From: Diaphorobacter sp. HDW4B
GTDB lineage: Bacteria > Pseudomonadota > Gammaproteobacteria > Burkholderiales > Burkholderiaceae_C
DNA: 64,000 nucleotides
Reading direction: 5' to 3'
NCBI RefSeq assembly: GCF_011305535.1
Contig: NZ_CP049906.1
Coordinates: forward strand, 434,001-498,000
Shown: piece by piece, positions 8,915-17,371 of the stretch
Numbering within the stretch: position 1 is the stretch's first letter
Layout: each line of letters starts with the position of its first letter
Position numbers and translations under genes: made by a program
The notes under the pieces: model-generated
Seen by the model: only the letters and a program-made list of their open reading frames with translations
The model's database searches: none
Told to the model about the DNA's origin: nothing

Positions 8915-9667
8915 TCAATCCTGCACCAATTGTCTGGACAGAAAGCTGCAGCTGGCGACCAAAAGGCGTGCCATTTCGGGCAGGTTTTCTTCGATGCGGT
9001 GCTTGGGCCCGGCCACGGCCACGGCCAGGGGCTGGCTTTGCACATTGATGAAGGCGGCCACGGCCCAGACGTCGCTCACGTTTTCGCCGCGCGTGACAAA
9101 GTAGCCTTGCTTGCGGCTGGAGACGATGTCGTCGATCAGCACGTCATGCTCCACCTTGGTGGCCTTGGTGATGGCCTGCAGCTTGCGCTCCTGCAGCCAG
9201 TCACGCAGTTCTGCTTCCTTGAGGCTGCCCAGCAGGGCCTTGCCGATGGAGCTGGAATGCAGCGGTTTGAACTCGCCGGGCTTGGCCGAATAGCGGATGG
9301 AGTGCAGCCCTTCGACCACCTGCAGATAGATCACAGAATCGCCTTGCCGCTTGCCGAGGATGATGGTCTCGCGTGTGGCGTCGCGCAGGCGCTCCAGCAC
9401 GGGCGTGGCACGTTCGACCAGCGGGTCCTTGGCGGCGATGTCGCGCATCACATCGAACATGCGGCGCGTCGGGTAGAGAGCGCGCGGGCGGCTGAGCGAA
9501 TACAGATAGCCGCGCGCGGTGAGCGTTCCGACGATGGCGTGGCATGTGCTCTTGGGCATGTCGACCGCCTCGGCCAATTCGGTCAGTGACAGCGGGGCGA
9601 GGCTGTGCTGAAACGCTTCGAAGATGTCGATCACGCGGTCGATGGATGTGGCGTTGGTTGTGGCCAT
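8915..9667 (-). CDS. IclR-family transcriptional regulator
   Basis: This 250-residue IclR protein has an N-terminal winged helix (LTELAEAVDMPKSTCHAIVG) and a C-terminal effector domain with SSIGKALLG and the SVSDVWAVAAFI-like region. The chosen ATG has GGAG seven bases upstream. An in-frame ATG 36 bases earlier lacks this site. It is divergently transcribed from the hydratase-mutase operon, with 181 bases between them that contain an inverted repeat, so it probably controls that operon in response to its substrate. It is followed at once by the TetR gene. Confidence 0.9.
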   Translation of the reverse strand: MATTNATSIDRVIDIFEAFQHSLAPLSLTELAEAVDMPKSTCHAIVGTLTARGYLYSLSRPRALYPTRRMFDVMRDIAAKDPLVERATPVLERLRDATRETIILGKRQGDSVIYLQVVEGLHSIRYSAKPGEFKPLHSSSIGKALLGSLKEAELRDWLQERKLQAITKATKVEHDVLIDDIVSSRKQGYFVTRGENVSDVWAVAAFINVQSQPLAVAVAGPKHRIEENLPEMARLLVASCSFLSRQLVQD

Positions 9668-9760
9668 GTTCTGTCTCCTTTTTTGAACGCGTTCCGAATA
9701 CAAATTCAGCCCGCTGAATAACTATCCAAATAACGGCCTGAATCATCGCAGATTTGCCAA

Positions 9761-9782
9761 TTTGTTCAACAGGTCGAACAAA
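9761..9782. promoter_or_regulatory. Candidate IclR operator
   Basis: The perfect inverted repeat TTTGTTC-N8-GAACAAA lies in the divergent intergenic region between the IclR gene and the hydratase gene. A further TGTTC follows within 5 bases. Position and symmetry fit an operator for the neighbouring IclR protein. The assignment is inference. Confidence 0.5.
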
Positions 9783-9848
9783 TGTTCTTGTTATTGAATT
9801 TTGTCCCAATACGATGGAAGCACGACAAAGAACGGAGACAAGAACAAA

Positions 9849-10628
9849 GTGCAGACCATTCAGGACATCGGCGTCGAGCAGGACGCCCACGGCGTGGTGT
9901 GGATCACCATCGACCGCGCGCACAAGCACAACGCGCTGGCGGGCAGCGTGCTGGCCTCGCTGGCGCAGGCGGTGGCCACCGCTGGGGTGTTGCCGACCAC
10001 GCGCTTCATCGTGATTCGCGGCGCGGGCGAGCGCTTCTTTGCAGCGGGTGGCGATCTGGTGGAGTTGTCTTTCGTGCGCGACGAGGTGGCAACGCATGCC
10101 ATGGCCGATCGCTCACGCAGTGCGCTGGATGCGATTCGCGAATGTCCGCTCCCCGTGCTGGCCTTTCTCAACGGTGACGCCATCGGCGGCGGCGCGGAAC
10201 TGGCGGTGGCCTGCGACATGCGGCTGCAGGCAGCACATGCGCGCATCGGCTACATCCAGGCCAAGCTGGCCATCAGCAGCGCTTGGGGCGGCGGAGCCGA
10301 CCTGTGCCAACTGGTGGGTGCCAGCCGCGCGATGCGCATGATGGCGCGCTGCGAACTCATCGACGCCACGCAGTCCCTGCAATGGGGGCTGGCCGATGCG
10401 GTCATCAGCGACGGCCATGACGGCGCGGACATGAAGGCGTTTCTCGAGCCCATGCTGAACTGCTCCCTGCATGTGCTGCGCGCCATCAAGGCACAGACCA
10501 CGGCCTGGCGCACTTCTCAATCCTATGAACAAAGGCGCGACGTGGAGCGCGCCCAGGTGCTTTCCACATGGCTGCATGACGACCACTGGAAGGCATCGGA
10601 CCGATTTCTTGCGAAAGGCAGCAAATGA
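9849..10628 (+). CDS. Enoyl-CoA hydratase/isomerase family protein
   Basis: This crotonase-fold protein has 259 residues from a GTG start with GGAG about 10 bases upstream. An alternative TTG lies 48 bases earlier. The oxyanion-hole segment FFAAGGDLVE and the segment GDAIGGGAELAVACDM are present and keep the first catalytic glutamate. The second segment, normally PExxxGxxPG, is YIQAKLAISSAWGGG here, so the second catalytic Glu is missing. That argues for an unusual reaction or substrate rather than plain hydration. It is the first gene of the mutase operon and overlaps the large-subunit gene by 4 bases. Confidence 0.85.
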   Translation: MQTIQDIGVEQDAHGVVWITIDRAHKHNALAGSVLASLAQAVATAGVLPTTRFIVIRGAGERFFAAGGDLVELSFVRDEVATHAMADRSRSALDAIRECPLPVLAFLNGDAIGGGAELAVACDMRLQAAHARIGYIQAKLAISSAWGGGADLCQLVGASRAMRMMARCELIDATQSLQWGLADAVISDGHDGADMKAFLEPMLNCSLHVLRAIKAQTTAWRTSQSYEQRRDVERAQVLSTWLHDDHWKASDRFLAKGSK

Positions 10629-12250
10629 ACAGCAGAGACGACAACCTGCAGCCCGAGGCCGTGGAGCCGCAGTTGCGCCCCGTGTCGCCCAGCGGCATTG
10701 AGGTGCCGACTTGTGTGGACGCGAGCAGCGTGGACGAGCAGCGCATCGGCCAACCGGGCGAGTACCCCTTCACCCGCGGCATTTTTCCCGATGGCTATCA
10801 GGGCCGACTGTGGACGATCCGCCAGTACTCCGGCTTCGGCACGGCCGAGGAATCGAACGAGCGCTACAAGTTCCTGCTTGAAAAAGGGCAGACCGGACTG
10901 TCGGTGGCGCTCGATCTGCCCACGCAATGCGGGCTTGATCCCACGCATCCGATGGCACGGCCCGAGATCGGCAAGGTCGGCGTGTCGCTGTCCAACCTGA
11001 GCGAGGCGGAGATTCTGTTCAAGGATCTGGATCTCTCGCGCATCTCGACCTCGTTCACCATCAACGGCACGGCAGCGATCATCTATGCGATGTATCTGGC
11101 CGTGGCGGACAAGCAAGGCGTGCCGCGCTCCAAGCTCACCGGCACGATCCAGAACGACATCCTCAAGGAGTATGTGGCACGCGGGACCTGGATCTTTCCG
11201 GTGCGTCCATCGATGCGTCTGATCGCCGATTCGATTCTGTATTCGAACGAGGTGTCGCCGCGCTTCAACCCGATCAGCATTGCCGGGGCCCATGTCCGCG
11301 ATGCCGGTGCGACCGCTGCGGAAGAGATGGCCTACACGCTGGCGAACGGTCTGGCGTATGTGGATGAGCTGCGCTCGCGCGGCGGCGATGTGGAGAAGTT
11401 CGCCAAGCGCCTGTCGTTCTTCTTCTATGTGCACATGGATTTCTTCGACGAGATCGCGAAGTTCCGTGCGGGGCGCCGGATCTGGGCGCGTCTCATGAAA
11501 GAGCGCTATGGAGCGCAGGACCCCAAGGCCCAGCATTTCCGCTTCGGCGTGGTGTGCGGCGGCTCGTCGCTGGTCGCACCGCAGCCCTACAACAACGTGG
11601 TGCGCGTGGCGGTCGAGACGATGGCGGCGGTGTTCGGTGGCGCGCAGTCGATCTTCACCTGCGCGTTCGACGAAGCCTTCCAGATTCCGACCGAGTTCTC
11701 CGCCGAACTGGCGGTGCGCACACAGCAGATTCTGGCGTACGAGAGCGGCATCGGTCGCAGCGTCGATCCATTGGGCGGCAGCTACTTCCTTGAGCAGCAC
11801 ACCGACCGCATGGAAGCGCAGATCGAGCAGGTGATGCAGGAGATCGACGCCTACGGCGGCGTGGTGCGCGCCATCGAGGACGGCTGGATCCAGATGCGTC
11901 TGGCCGAGCGTGGGCTCGAACGCAAGCTCGACACCGATGCAGGCCGCAACGTGGTGATCGGGCAGAACCACTTCAAGAAGGAAAACGAGGAAATCAAGGT
12001 GGGCGAGGTGTTCACGCTCGACCCGACCGTGGCCCAGCGTGCGCTCGAAAAATTCCAGCGCGTGATGGACACGCGGGACAACGCGGCGGTGAGCGCATCA
12101 CTGACCAAGCTGTCGGTTGCGGCCGCCAAGGACAACGAGAACGTCATGCCCTATCTGGTCGAGTGCTGTCACGCCTACGCCACCGTGGGCGAGATGGTGG
12201 AGTGCCTCAAGGCGCAATGGGGTGAATTCAAGGAGCCGGTGAACTTATGA
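10625..12250 (+). CDS. B12-dependent acyl-CoA mutase, large subunit (divergent active site)
   Basis: This 541-residue protein is the substrate-binding TIM-barrel half of a split methylmalonyl-CoA-mutase-type enzyme. Family landmarks are clear: YPFTRGIFP, RLWTIRQYSGFGTAEESN, GTIQNDILKEY and DPLGGSYFLE. By recalled alignment to the Propionibacterium enzyme, Tyr68, Gln176, Arg198, His223 and Glu350 match Tyr89, Gln197, Arg207, His244 and Glu370. Others do not: Tyr243 is Ala222, the HSQ segment 328-330 is Gly-Val-Val at 308-310, and Asn366 is Cys346. The YDSDHP loop is LDPTHP. It is not a typical MCM, ICM, ECM or HCM, and its substrate is open. The gene overlaps both neighbours by 4 bases. Confidence 0.9.
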   Translation: MNSRDDNLQPEAVEPQLRPVSPSGIEVPTCVDASSVDEQRIGQPGEYPFTRGIFPDGYQGRLWTIRQYSGFGTAEESNERYKFLLEKGQTGLSVALDLPTQCGLDPTHPMARPEIGKVGVSLSNLSEAEILFKDLDLSRISTSFTINGTAAIIYAMYLAVADKQGVPRSKLTGTIQNDILKEYVARGTWIFPVRPSMRLIADSILYSNEVSPRFNPISIAGAHVRDAGATAAEEMAYTLANGLAYVDELRSRGGDVEKFAKRLSFFFYVHMDFFDEIAKFRAGRRIWARLMKERYGAQDPKAQHFRFGVVCGGSSLVAPQPYNNVVRVAVETMAAVFGGAQSIFTCAFDEAFQIPTEFSAELAVRTQQILAYESGIGRSVDPLGGSYFLEQHTDRMEAQIEQVMQEIDAYGGVVRAIEDGWIQMRLAERGLERKLDTDAGRNVVIGQNHFKKENEEIKVGEVFTLDPTVAQRALEKFQRVMDTRDNAAVSASLTKLSVAAAKDNENVMPYLVECCHAYATVGEMVECLKAQWGEFKEPVNL

Positions 12251-12675
12251 GCACGCAACAGCAACCGCAACAGAAATCCGCCAAACTGGCGTCCAAGCGC
12301 ATCCTGATCGGCAAGCCGGGACTGGATGGGCATGACATCGGCGCGAAGATCATCGCGCTCACGCTGCGCAACGCCGGAGCCGAAGTGATCTACACCGGCC
12401 TGCGCCGCAGCCCGGCGCAGATCGCACAGGTGGCCGTGGACGAGGGCGTCGACGCTGTCGGCCTGAGCATTCTTTCGGGCAGCCACAAGGAACTGGTGGC
12501 CGATGTGATCGCCCAACTGCGCGAGATGAATGCGCTGGATGTGAAGGTGTTCGTCGGCGGCACGATTCCGGCGGAGGACCACGAATCGCTGCGCCAGCTG
12601 GGCGTGAGCGCGGTGTTCACCGCCGACATGCCGCTCGAGCGCGTGGTCGTCTCTCTGGCAGAAAGCCTGGCATGA
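12247..12675 (+). CDS. B12-dependent acyl-CoA mutase, small (cobalamin-binding) subunit
   Basis: This 142-residue B12-binding Rossmann domain has the base-off motif DGHDIG at residues 27-32, where His29 coordinates cobalt. It also has SILSGS at about 74-79 and VGGTIP at 103-108, which form the nucleotide-tail pocket. It works as a heteromer with the large subunit encoded just upstream (4-base ATGA overlap) and needs the MeaB chaperone two genes on. The size matches small subunits of isobutyryl- and 2-hydroxyisobutyryl-CoA mutases. All motif residues are intact, so the unit is expected to bind cobalamin. Confidence 0.93.
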   Translation: MSTQQQPQQKSAKLASKRILIGKPGLDGHDIGAKIIALTLRNAGAEVIYTGLRRSPAQIAQVAVDEGVDAVGLSILSGSHKELVADVIAQLREMNALDVKVFVGGTIPAEDHESLRQLGVSAVFTADMPLERVVVSLAESLA

Positions 12676-13799
12676 CGGCGCCGCTGGCGGGCATACGCAT
12701 CATCGAGGTCGGCCACATGCTGGCAGGACCTTACTGCGGGCTGATGCTCGCGGACATGGGCGCGGAGGTCATCAAGATCGAGACTCCCGAAGGAGACATC
12801 GCGCGTGCGGTGAGCCCGCACTTCGTGGGTCCGCACAATGCGTATTTCGCCAGCCTCAACCGCAACAAGAAGAGCGTGGTGCTTGACCTCGCAAGCGAGG
12901 AGGGGCAGGAGTCGCTCGCGCGTCTGGCCGAGTCGGCACATGCGCTGGTCACCAATCTGCGCCCGTCGGCGATCCGCAAGCTCGGGCTGACCTACGACGC
13001 GCTGCGACACAGCAATCCCAAACTGGTCTGCGTGGCGCTGACCGGATATGGCCTCGAAGGTCCGTTCGCCGACAACCCTGCATATGACTACGTGATTCAG
13101 GCGCTGACTGGCGTGATGGCGCTCACGGGCGATCCGTCTGCGCCGCCGACCAAGGCGGGTTACTCGGCGGTCGACAACTCGGCGGGGCTGGTCGCGGCCG
13201 TGGGCCTGCTGGCCAAGATCGTGCAGGGGCAGGGCGGGCAGGTCGATGTGGCGATGTATGACGTGATGCTCTCGCAGCTCAACTATCTGGCCGGTGCGGC
13301 GCTGAATGCGGGCGAGACCATCGAGCGCCTTGCCGACTCGTCCCACCCCTATGTGGTGCCGGCGCAGATCTTCGCGACGGCGGATGGCTGGCTCACGCTG
13401 TTCATCACGCACGACAAGTTCTGGAAGATCTTCTGCGAGGAGATCGATCGCCCCGAGTGGGTGGCCGATCCGCGCTACGCCACCATGGCCGCGCGCCGCG
13501 CCAATCGCCCCGAAGTGGTGGCCGCCATCAGCCAGGTGCTGGCCACGGCTTCCGCCGATGACTGGGTGCGTCGTCTGGCTCCATTGGGCGTGGTGGTCGC
13601 GCAGGTGGACACGCTGAACAAGGCGCTTGAAGGCGATCTGGCCAAGTCGCGCGAACTGGTGGTGGCGCTGGGCGATGGCAGCCTGCCGATGCGCGCGGTG
13701 GCCAGTCCCATCCGCTTCAACGATTTCACTCCCGAATATGGCTTGCCGCCGCTGCTCAACGAGCATGCCGAAGCCTTGCTGGGCAAGGACCTCGCATGA
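12672..13799 (+). CDS. CoA-transferase family III (CaiB/BaiF type)
   Basis: This 375-residue class III CoA-transferase moves CoA between acyl-CoA and a free acid through a glutamyl/aspartyl anhydride. The N-terminal GHMLAGPYCGLMLADMGAEVIKIE is typical of the family, and Asp168 in GYSAVDNSAG matches the catalytic aspartate (Asp169 of formyl-CoA transferase). It overlaps the mutase small subunit and the MeaB gene by 4 bases each. In this place it probably makes the CoA ester that the mutase rearranges, or recovers CoA from the product. The acid is unknown. Confidence 0.9.
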   Translation: MTAPLAGIRIIEVGHMLAGPYCGLMLADMGAEVIKIETPEGDIARAVSPHFVGPHNAYFASLNRNKKSVVLDLASEEGQESLARLAESAHALVTNLRPSAIRKLGLTYDALRHSNPKLVCVALTGYGLEGPFADNPAYDYVIQALTGVMALTGDPSAPPTKAGYSAVDNSAGLVAAVGLLAKIVQGQGGQVDVAMYDVMLSQLNYLAGAALNAGETIERLADSSHPYVVPAQIFATADGWLTLFITHDKFWKIFCEEIDRPEWVADPRYATMAARRANRPEVVAAISQVLATASADDWVRRLAPLGVVVAQVDTLNKALEGDLAKSRELVVALGDGSLPMRAVASPIRFNDFTPEYGLPPLLNEHAEALLGKDLA

Positions 13800-14722
13800 A
13801 TCGTCCGGCACTCGACCGTTGGGCATTGAGCCGCGCACTGACCCGGCTGGCCAATGCAAATGCGTCGGATCTGGCGCAGCTCGCTGCGATGCCGCAGGCC
13901 GACGCGCCCGCGCGCCGCATCGGCATCACGGGTGCGCCGGGGGCGGGCAAAAGCACACTGGTCGGGCATCTGGCAACCCAGCGTCTGGCCAAGGGGCGCC
14001 TCGGCGTGCTGGCGGTCGATCCGAGCAGCCCGCACAGCGGCGGCGCGATTCTGGGTGACCGGGTGCGCATGGACGACATCGAGGGCAGCAGCGAGCTGTA
14101 CATCCGATCGCTGGGTTCACGCCGCACGACCGATGGGCTGGCCGACAACCTCGCCGAAATGCTCGATCTGATGGATCAGCATGGGTTCGACGAGGTGCTG
14201 CTGGAGACCGTAGGCGTTGGTCAGGCCGAGTACGCGGTGCGTGCGCAGGTCGACACGCTGGTGCTGGTGCTGCTGCCCGACAGCGGCGACGTGGTGCAGG
14301 CCATGAAGGCCGGAATCATGGAGATGGCCGACATCTTCGTGGTCAACAAGGCGGACCTGCCAGGCGCGCAGCGCATGGTCACCGATCTGCGCCGCATCGC
14401 CGCCGTGGCGCGACACGAGAAGGATGTGTGGATTCCGCCGATTCTGCTGGCCTCGTACACACAGCCCGAATCGATACAGGCGCTGTCGGAGGCCATCGAC
14501 CAGCACCAGCGCTGGCTCGGGCGATCGGAGGAACGGCGAATGGCGGTGCAGACAGCGCGTGCGCGCTACCGACTGCGCCGTGCGCTGGAACTGAGGTTGG
14601 CGGAATTCATTGGTGCGCAGCGCGAGGAATTTTTTTTGAATGATTTTGCCAAACAAATGTTTGGTGCATTGGATACTCTGCGCTCCGCGTTGCGTGATGA
14701 ACAGACAGGAGGAGTCAAGTGA
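13796..14722 (+). CDS. MeaB/ArgK-type GTPase, mutase chaperone
   Basis: This 308-residue G3E-family GTPase has P-loop GAPGAGKST at 46-54, LAVDPSSPHSGGAILGDRVRM after it, ETVGVGQ (G3) and VVNKADLPG (G4). It keeps the C-terminal helical dimerisation arm that the fused copy at the left edge lacks. MeaB proteins gate delivery of adenosylcobalamin and eject inactive cofactor from the mutase. It overlaps the CoA-transferase gene by 4 bases, and its stop overlaps the Bug gene start by one base. Confidence 0.93.
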   Translation: MNRPALDRWALSRALTRLANANASDLAQLAAMPQADAPARRIGITGAPGAGKSTLVGHLATQRLAKGRLGVLAVDPSSPHSGGAILGDRVRMDDIEGSSELYIRSLGSRRTTDGLADNLAEMLDLMDQHGFDEVLLETVGVGQAEYAVRAQVDTLVLVLLPDSGDVVQAMKAGIMEMADIFVVNKADLPGAQRMVTDLRRIAAVARHEKDVWIPPILLASYTQPESIQALSEAIDQHQRWLGRSEERRMAVQTARARYRLRRALELRLAEFIGAQREEFFLNDFAKQMFGALDTLRSALRDEQTGGVK

Positions 14723-15684
14723 TGAAACGTAGATGCATGCTGTTGGCCGCCGTGTTCGTGCTCTGTGCGGGCACCGCGACGGCCGCTCCCCAGTTCCCAT
14801 CCAAGCCCGTGCGAATCATCGTTCCGCAGACGCCGGGAGGGGCCTCCGACGCGCTGGCGCGCATCGTCTCCGTGAAGCTGTCCGAGAAATGGGGACAGCC
14901 CGTCGTCGTGGAAAACCGCCCCGGCGCAGGTGGCAACATCGGCATGGAGGCTGTGGCTGCATCACCCGCTGACGGCACGGTGCTGCTCATGACCTATGTG
15001 GGCACGCAGGCCATCAACGGTTCGCTCTACCGCAGTCTGGGCTTCGACCCAGTGAACGATTTCACGGCAGTCGCCACGCTTGCCACCTTGCCGTTCGTGC
15101 TCGTCAGCCGACCGGGGGCGACGTTCAGCACCGTTCCGCAGCTGGTGGACGCAGCGAAGGCAGGACGCGTGACCTTCGGCTCGGCAGGCAATGGCTCGGT
15201 GAATCATCTGCTCGGCGAGATGTTCAACGCGGACGCCAAGGTCAAGCTCGAACATGTTCCGTATCGCGGCGCGGCGCAGGCGCTGCAGGACTTGCTGGGT
15301 GGTCAGATCGATGTGGTCTTCACCAGCCTGCCGTCGGTGGCCGGGCAATTGCGCAACGGCAATCTGCGCCCCATCGCAGTGACCAGCGCCAAGCGGTCCA
15401 GAACCTTTGCGCAGATTCCCTCGGTGGCCGAATCGGGCTTTGCCGACTTCGACGTCACGCCGTGGTTTGGCCTGATGGCACCCAAGAACGTGCCTGCCGA
15501 TGTGGTCAAGAAGATCAATGCCGATGTGAACGATGTGCTGCGTCTGCCCGAGGTGGTGGCGAGCTTCGAGGCGCAGGGTGCGGAGCCCTATCCCCGCTCG
15601 CCCGAGCAGTTCGCCCACCAGTTGCGAGCCGATGCGGTGAAGTGGGGCGGCGTGGTGCGTCTGTCCGGCGCGAAAGTGGACTGA
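14722..15684 (+). CDS. Bug/TctC-family periplasmic receptor
   Basis: This tripartite-tricarboxylate-type solute receptor has a Sec signal peptide (cleavage after ATAA), then FPSKPVRIIVPQTPGG and NRPGAGGNIG, the two conserved ligand-contact loops. It has 320 residues. The ATG overlaps the last base of the MeaB stop and has GGAGGAG 7 bases upstream. A GTG one codon earlier is less likely. No TctA/TctB membrane genes are nearby, which is usual for the expanded Bug family. It probably binds the carboxylate that feeds the mutase pathway. Confidence 0.9.
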   Translation: MKRRCMLLAAVFVLCAGTATAAPQFPSKPVRIIVPQTPGGASDALARIVSVKLSEKWGQPVVVENRPGAGGNIGMEAVAASPADGTVLLMTYVGTQAINGSLYRSLGFDPVNDFTAVATLATLPFVLVSRPGATFSTVPQLVDAAKAGRVTFGSAGNGSVNHLLGEMFNADAKVKLEHVPYRGAAQALQDLLGGQIDVVFTSLPSVAGQLRNGNLRPIAVTSAKRSRTFAQIPSVAESGFADFDVTPWFGLMAPKNVPADVVKKINADVNDVLRLPEVVASFEAQGAEPYPRSPEQFAHQLRADAVKWGGVVRLSGAKVD

Positions 15685-15688
15685 CGCC

Positions 15689-15991
15689 ATGGCACGCACA
15701 CACATCAGGCAATGCAAGCGCGCCATCCACACGGCAGCGGTGGCGGGCGAGGCCTCGCAGGCACAGGTCGCGGCGGCGCGGGATGCGGCGCTCGCGCTGC
15801 TCCAGCGCAGCGTGGACATGCGCCACAAGCAGTTGGCACTCATCAGATTGTTGGAGGCAGTGAAGCTGAGCGCCGAAATCAACGGCGGCATCTGGGACTA
15901 CTGCCTGGGCGCGGCGCGCGCCACCGGAACTCCCGAGGAGCTTCGGATGTTGCACGCCCTTCGATTTCGCACGCTCGGCGAGGTGAGCTGA
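15689..15991 (+). CDS. Small hypothetical protein
   Basis: This is a 100-residue Ala-rich, helical protein with no signal peptide or membrane segment that I recognise. It starts four bases after the Bug gene stop and has no clear ribosome-binding site, which suggests translational coupling. The sequence has a balanced amino-acid content, and nothing else occupies the stretch. It lies between two periplasmic receptor genes in an otherwise tight operon. I cannot assign a function. Confidence 0.5.
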   Translation: MARTHIRQCKRAIHTAAVAGEASQAQVAAARDAALALLQRSVDMRHKQLALIRLLEAVKLSAEINGGIWDYCLGAARATGTPEELRMLHALRFRTLGEVS

Positions 15992-16045
15992 CGGTATCTC
16001 TCGAACGTGTTTTTGGAGTGGGGCATTACAACGCAGGAGACTCTC

Positions 16046-17299
16046 ATGTTGAAACTCGAGAAGGTAGGGGGCAAGGGGAAGCGACATCATCTGGCCAAGG
16101 CCGCGATGCTGTTGTGCGCGGCGACCGCCGTGACCTGGGGCGCAGGAGTGCGTGCCCAGACAAGCGACGATGTGGTGCGCATCGGCGTGCTGGCCGACAT
16201 GTCGGGCCTGTATGCCGACATGGGTGGTGCGGGCGTTGTCGAGGCCGTCAAGTTCGCGGTGGCCGACATGGGCGGCAGCGTGAACGGCAAGAAGATCGAG
16301 GTGGTGAACGCCAATCACTCGGCCAAGGCCGACATCGCCGCGACCAGAGCGCGCGAGTGGTTCGACACGCAGGGTGTGGACATGATCATCAGCGGACCCA
16401 GCTCGGGCACCAGCCTGGCGATTGCCAAGGTGGCCACCGAGAAGAAGAAGGTCGTGATGGTCACGGGCGGCGTGGCGGCGCAGCTCACCAACGAGGAATG
16501 CTCGCCCTACACCGTGCACTATCTCTACGACACCGTGGCGTTGGCGCGCGGCACGGGCTCGGCGATGACCAAGCAGGGCGGCAAGAACTGGTACTTCCTC
16601 ACGGTGGACTATGCCTTCGGCGAATCGCTGGAACGCGAGACCACGCAGGTCGTCAAGGCGCAGGGCGGCAAGGTGGTGGGCAGCGTCAAGCATCCGCTGT
16701 CGGCCAACGATTTTTCTTCGTTCCTGCTGCAGGCCAAGGCATCCGGTGCGCAGGTGCTGGGGCTGGCCAATGGCGGTGGCGACACCATCAACTCCATCAA
16801 GGCGGCCAACGAATTCGGCATCACCCAAAGCATGAAGATCGCGGGGCTGATGCTGTTCCTGACCGATGTGCACTCGCTCGGTCTGAAGCTCACCAGCGGC
16901 ATCAACCTGACCGAAGCCTGGTATTGGGATACCGATGACAAGACCCGCGCGTGGGCCAAGCGCTTCAACGACAAGATGAAGAAGATGCCCACCAGCATGC
17001 AGGCGGCAAGCTACTCGGCAGCGCTGCAGTACCTGAACGCTGTCAAAGCTGCTGGAACGGACCAGTCCGAGACGGTGATGAAGCAACTGCGGACACAGAA
17101 GATCGACGACATGTACACCTCCAGCGGTCGCATCCGCGAGGACGGCCGCATGGTGCATGACCTGCGTCTCATGGAGGTCAAGTCGCCTGCCGAATCCAAG
17201 CGGCCATGGGACTACTACAAGGAGATTCAGGTGATCCCCGGGGAGCAGGCCTTCGCCTCCAAGGCGGAGTCCAAATGCAAGCTGTGGACAGGAGGGTGA
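16046..17299 (+). CDS. ABC transporter substrate-binding protein (LivK/COG0683 type), orphan
   Basis: This 417-residue periplasmic binding protein has a signal peptide whose hydrophobic stretch ends near GVRAQ. The ATG has AGGAGA five bases upstream. An earlier in-frame codon at 16007 has no such site. The start of the mature domain, VRIGVLADMSGLYADMGG, and the segment VDYAFGESLE are typical of type I folds. No permease or ATPase genes accompany it, so it either borrows the importer encoded at 2971-8124 or acts as a sensor. Its location in the catabolic operon suggests the same class of ligand. Confidence 0.88.
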   Translation: MLKLEKVGGKGKRHHLAKAAMLLCAATAVTWGAGVRAQTSDDVVRIGVLADMSGLYADMGGAGVVEAVKFAVADMGGSVNGKKIEVVNANHSAKADIAATRAREWFDTQGVDMIISGPSSGTSLAIAKVATEKKKVVMVTGGVAAQLTNEECSPYTVHYLYDTVALARGTGSAMTKQGGKNWYFLTVDYAFGESLERETTQVVKAQGGKVVGSVKHPLSANDFSSFLLQAKASGAQVLGLANGGGDTINSIKAANEFGITQSMKIAGLMLFLTDVHSLGLKLTSGINLTEAWYWDTDDKTRAWAKRFNDKMKKMPTSMQAASYSAALQYLNAVKAAGTDQSETVMKQLRTQKIDDMYTSSGRIREDGRMVHDLRLMEVKSPAESKRPWDYYKEIQVIPGEQAFASKAESKCKLWTGG

Positions 17300-17371
17300 G
17301 CCAACGAAGCACTGAACGCATCCATTCCCAGAGTCAATCAATCACATGGAAAAAATCCAGGAGACAAAGTC

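Noticed and set aside
15515-17341. Long antisense open frame over the binding-protein region
   Set aside because: It is antisense to three supported genes, Arg/His-rich, with no recognisable fold.
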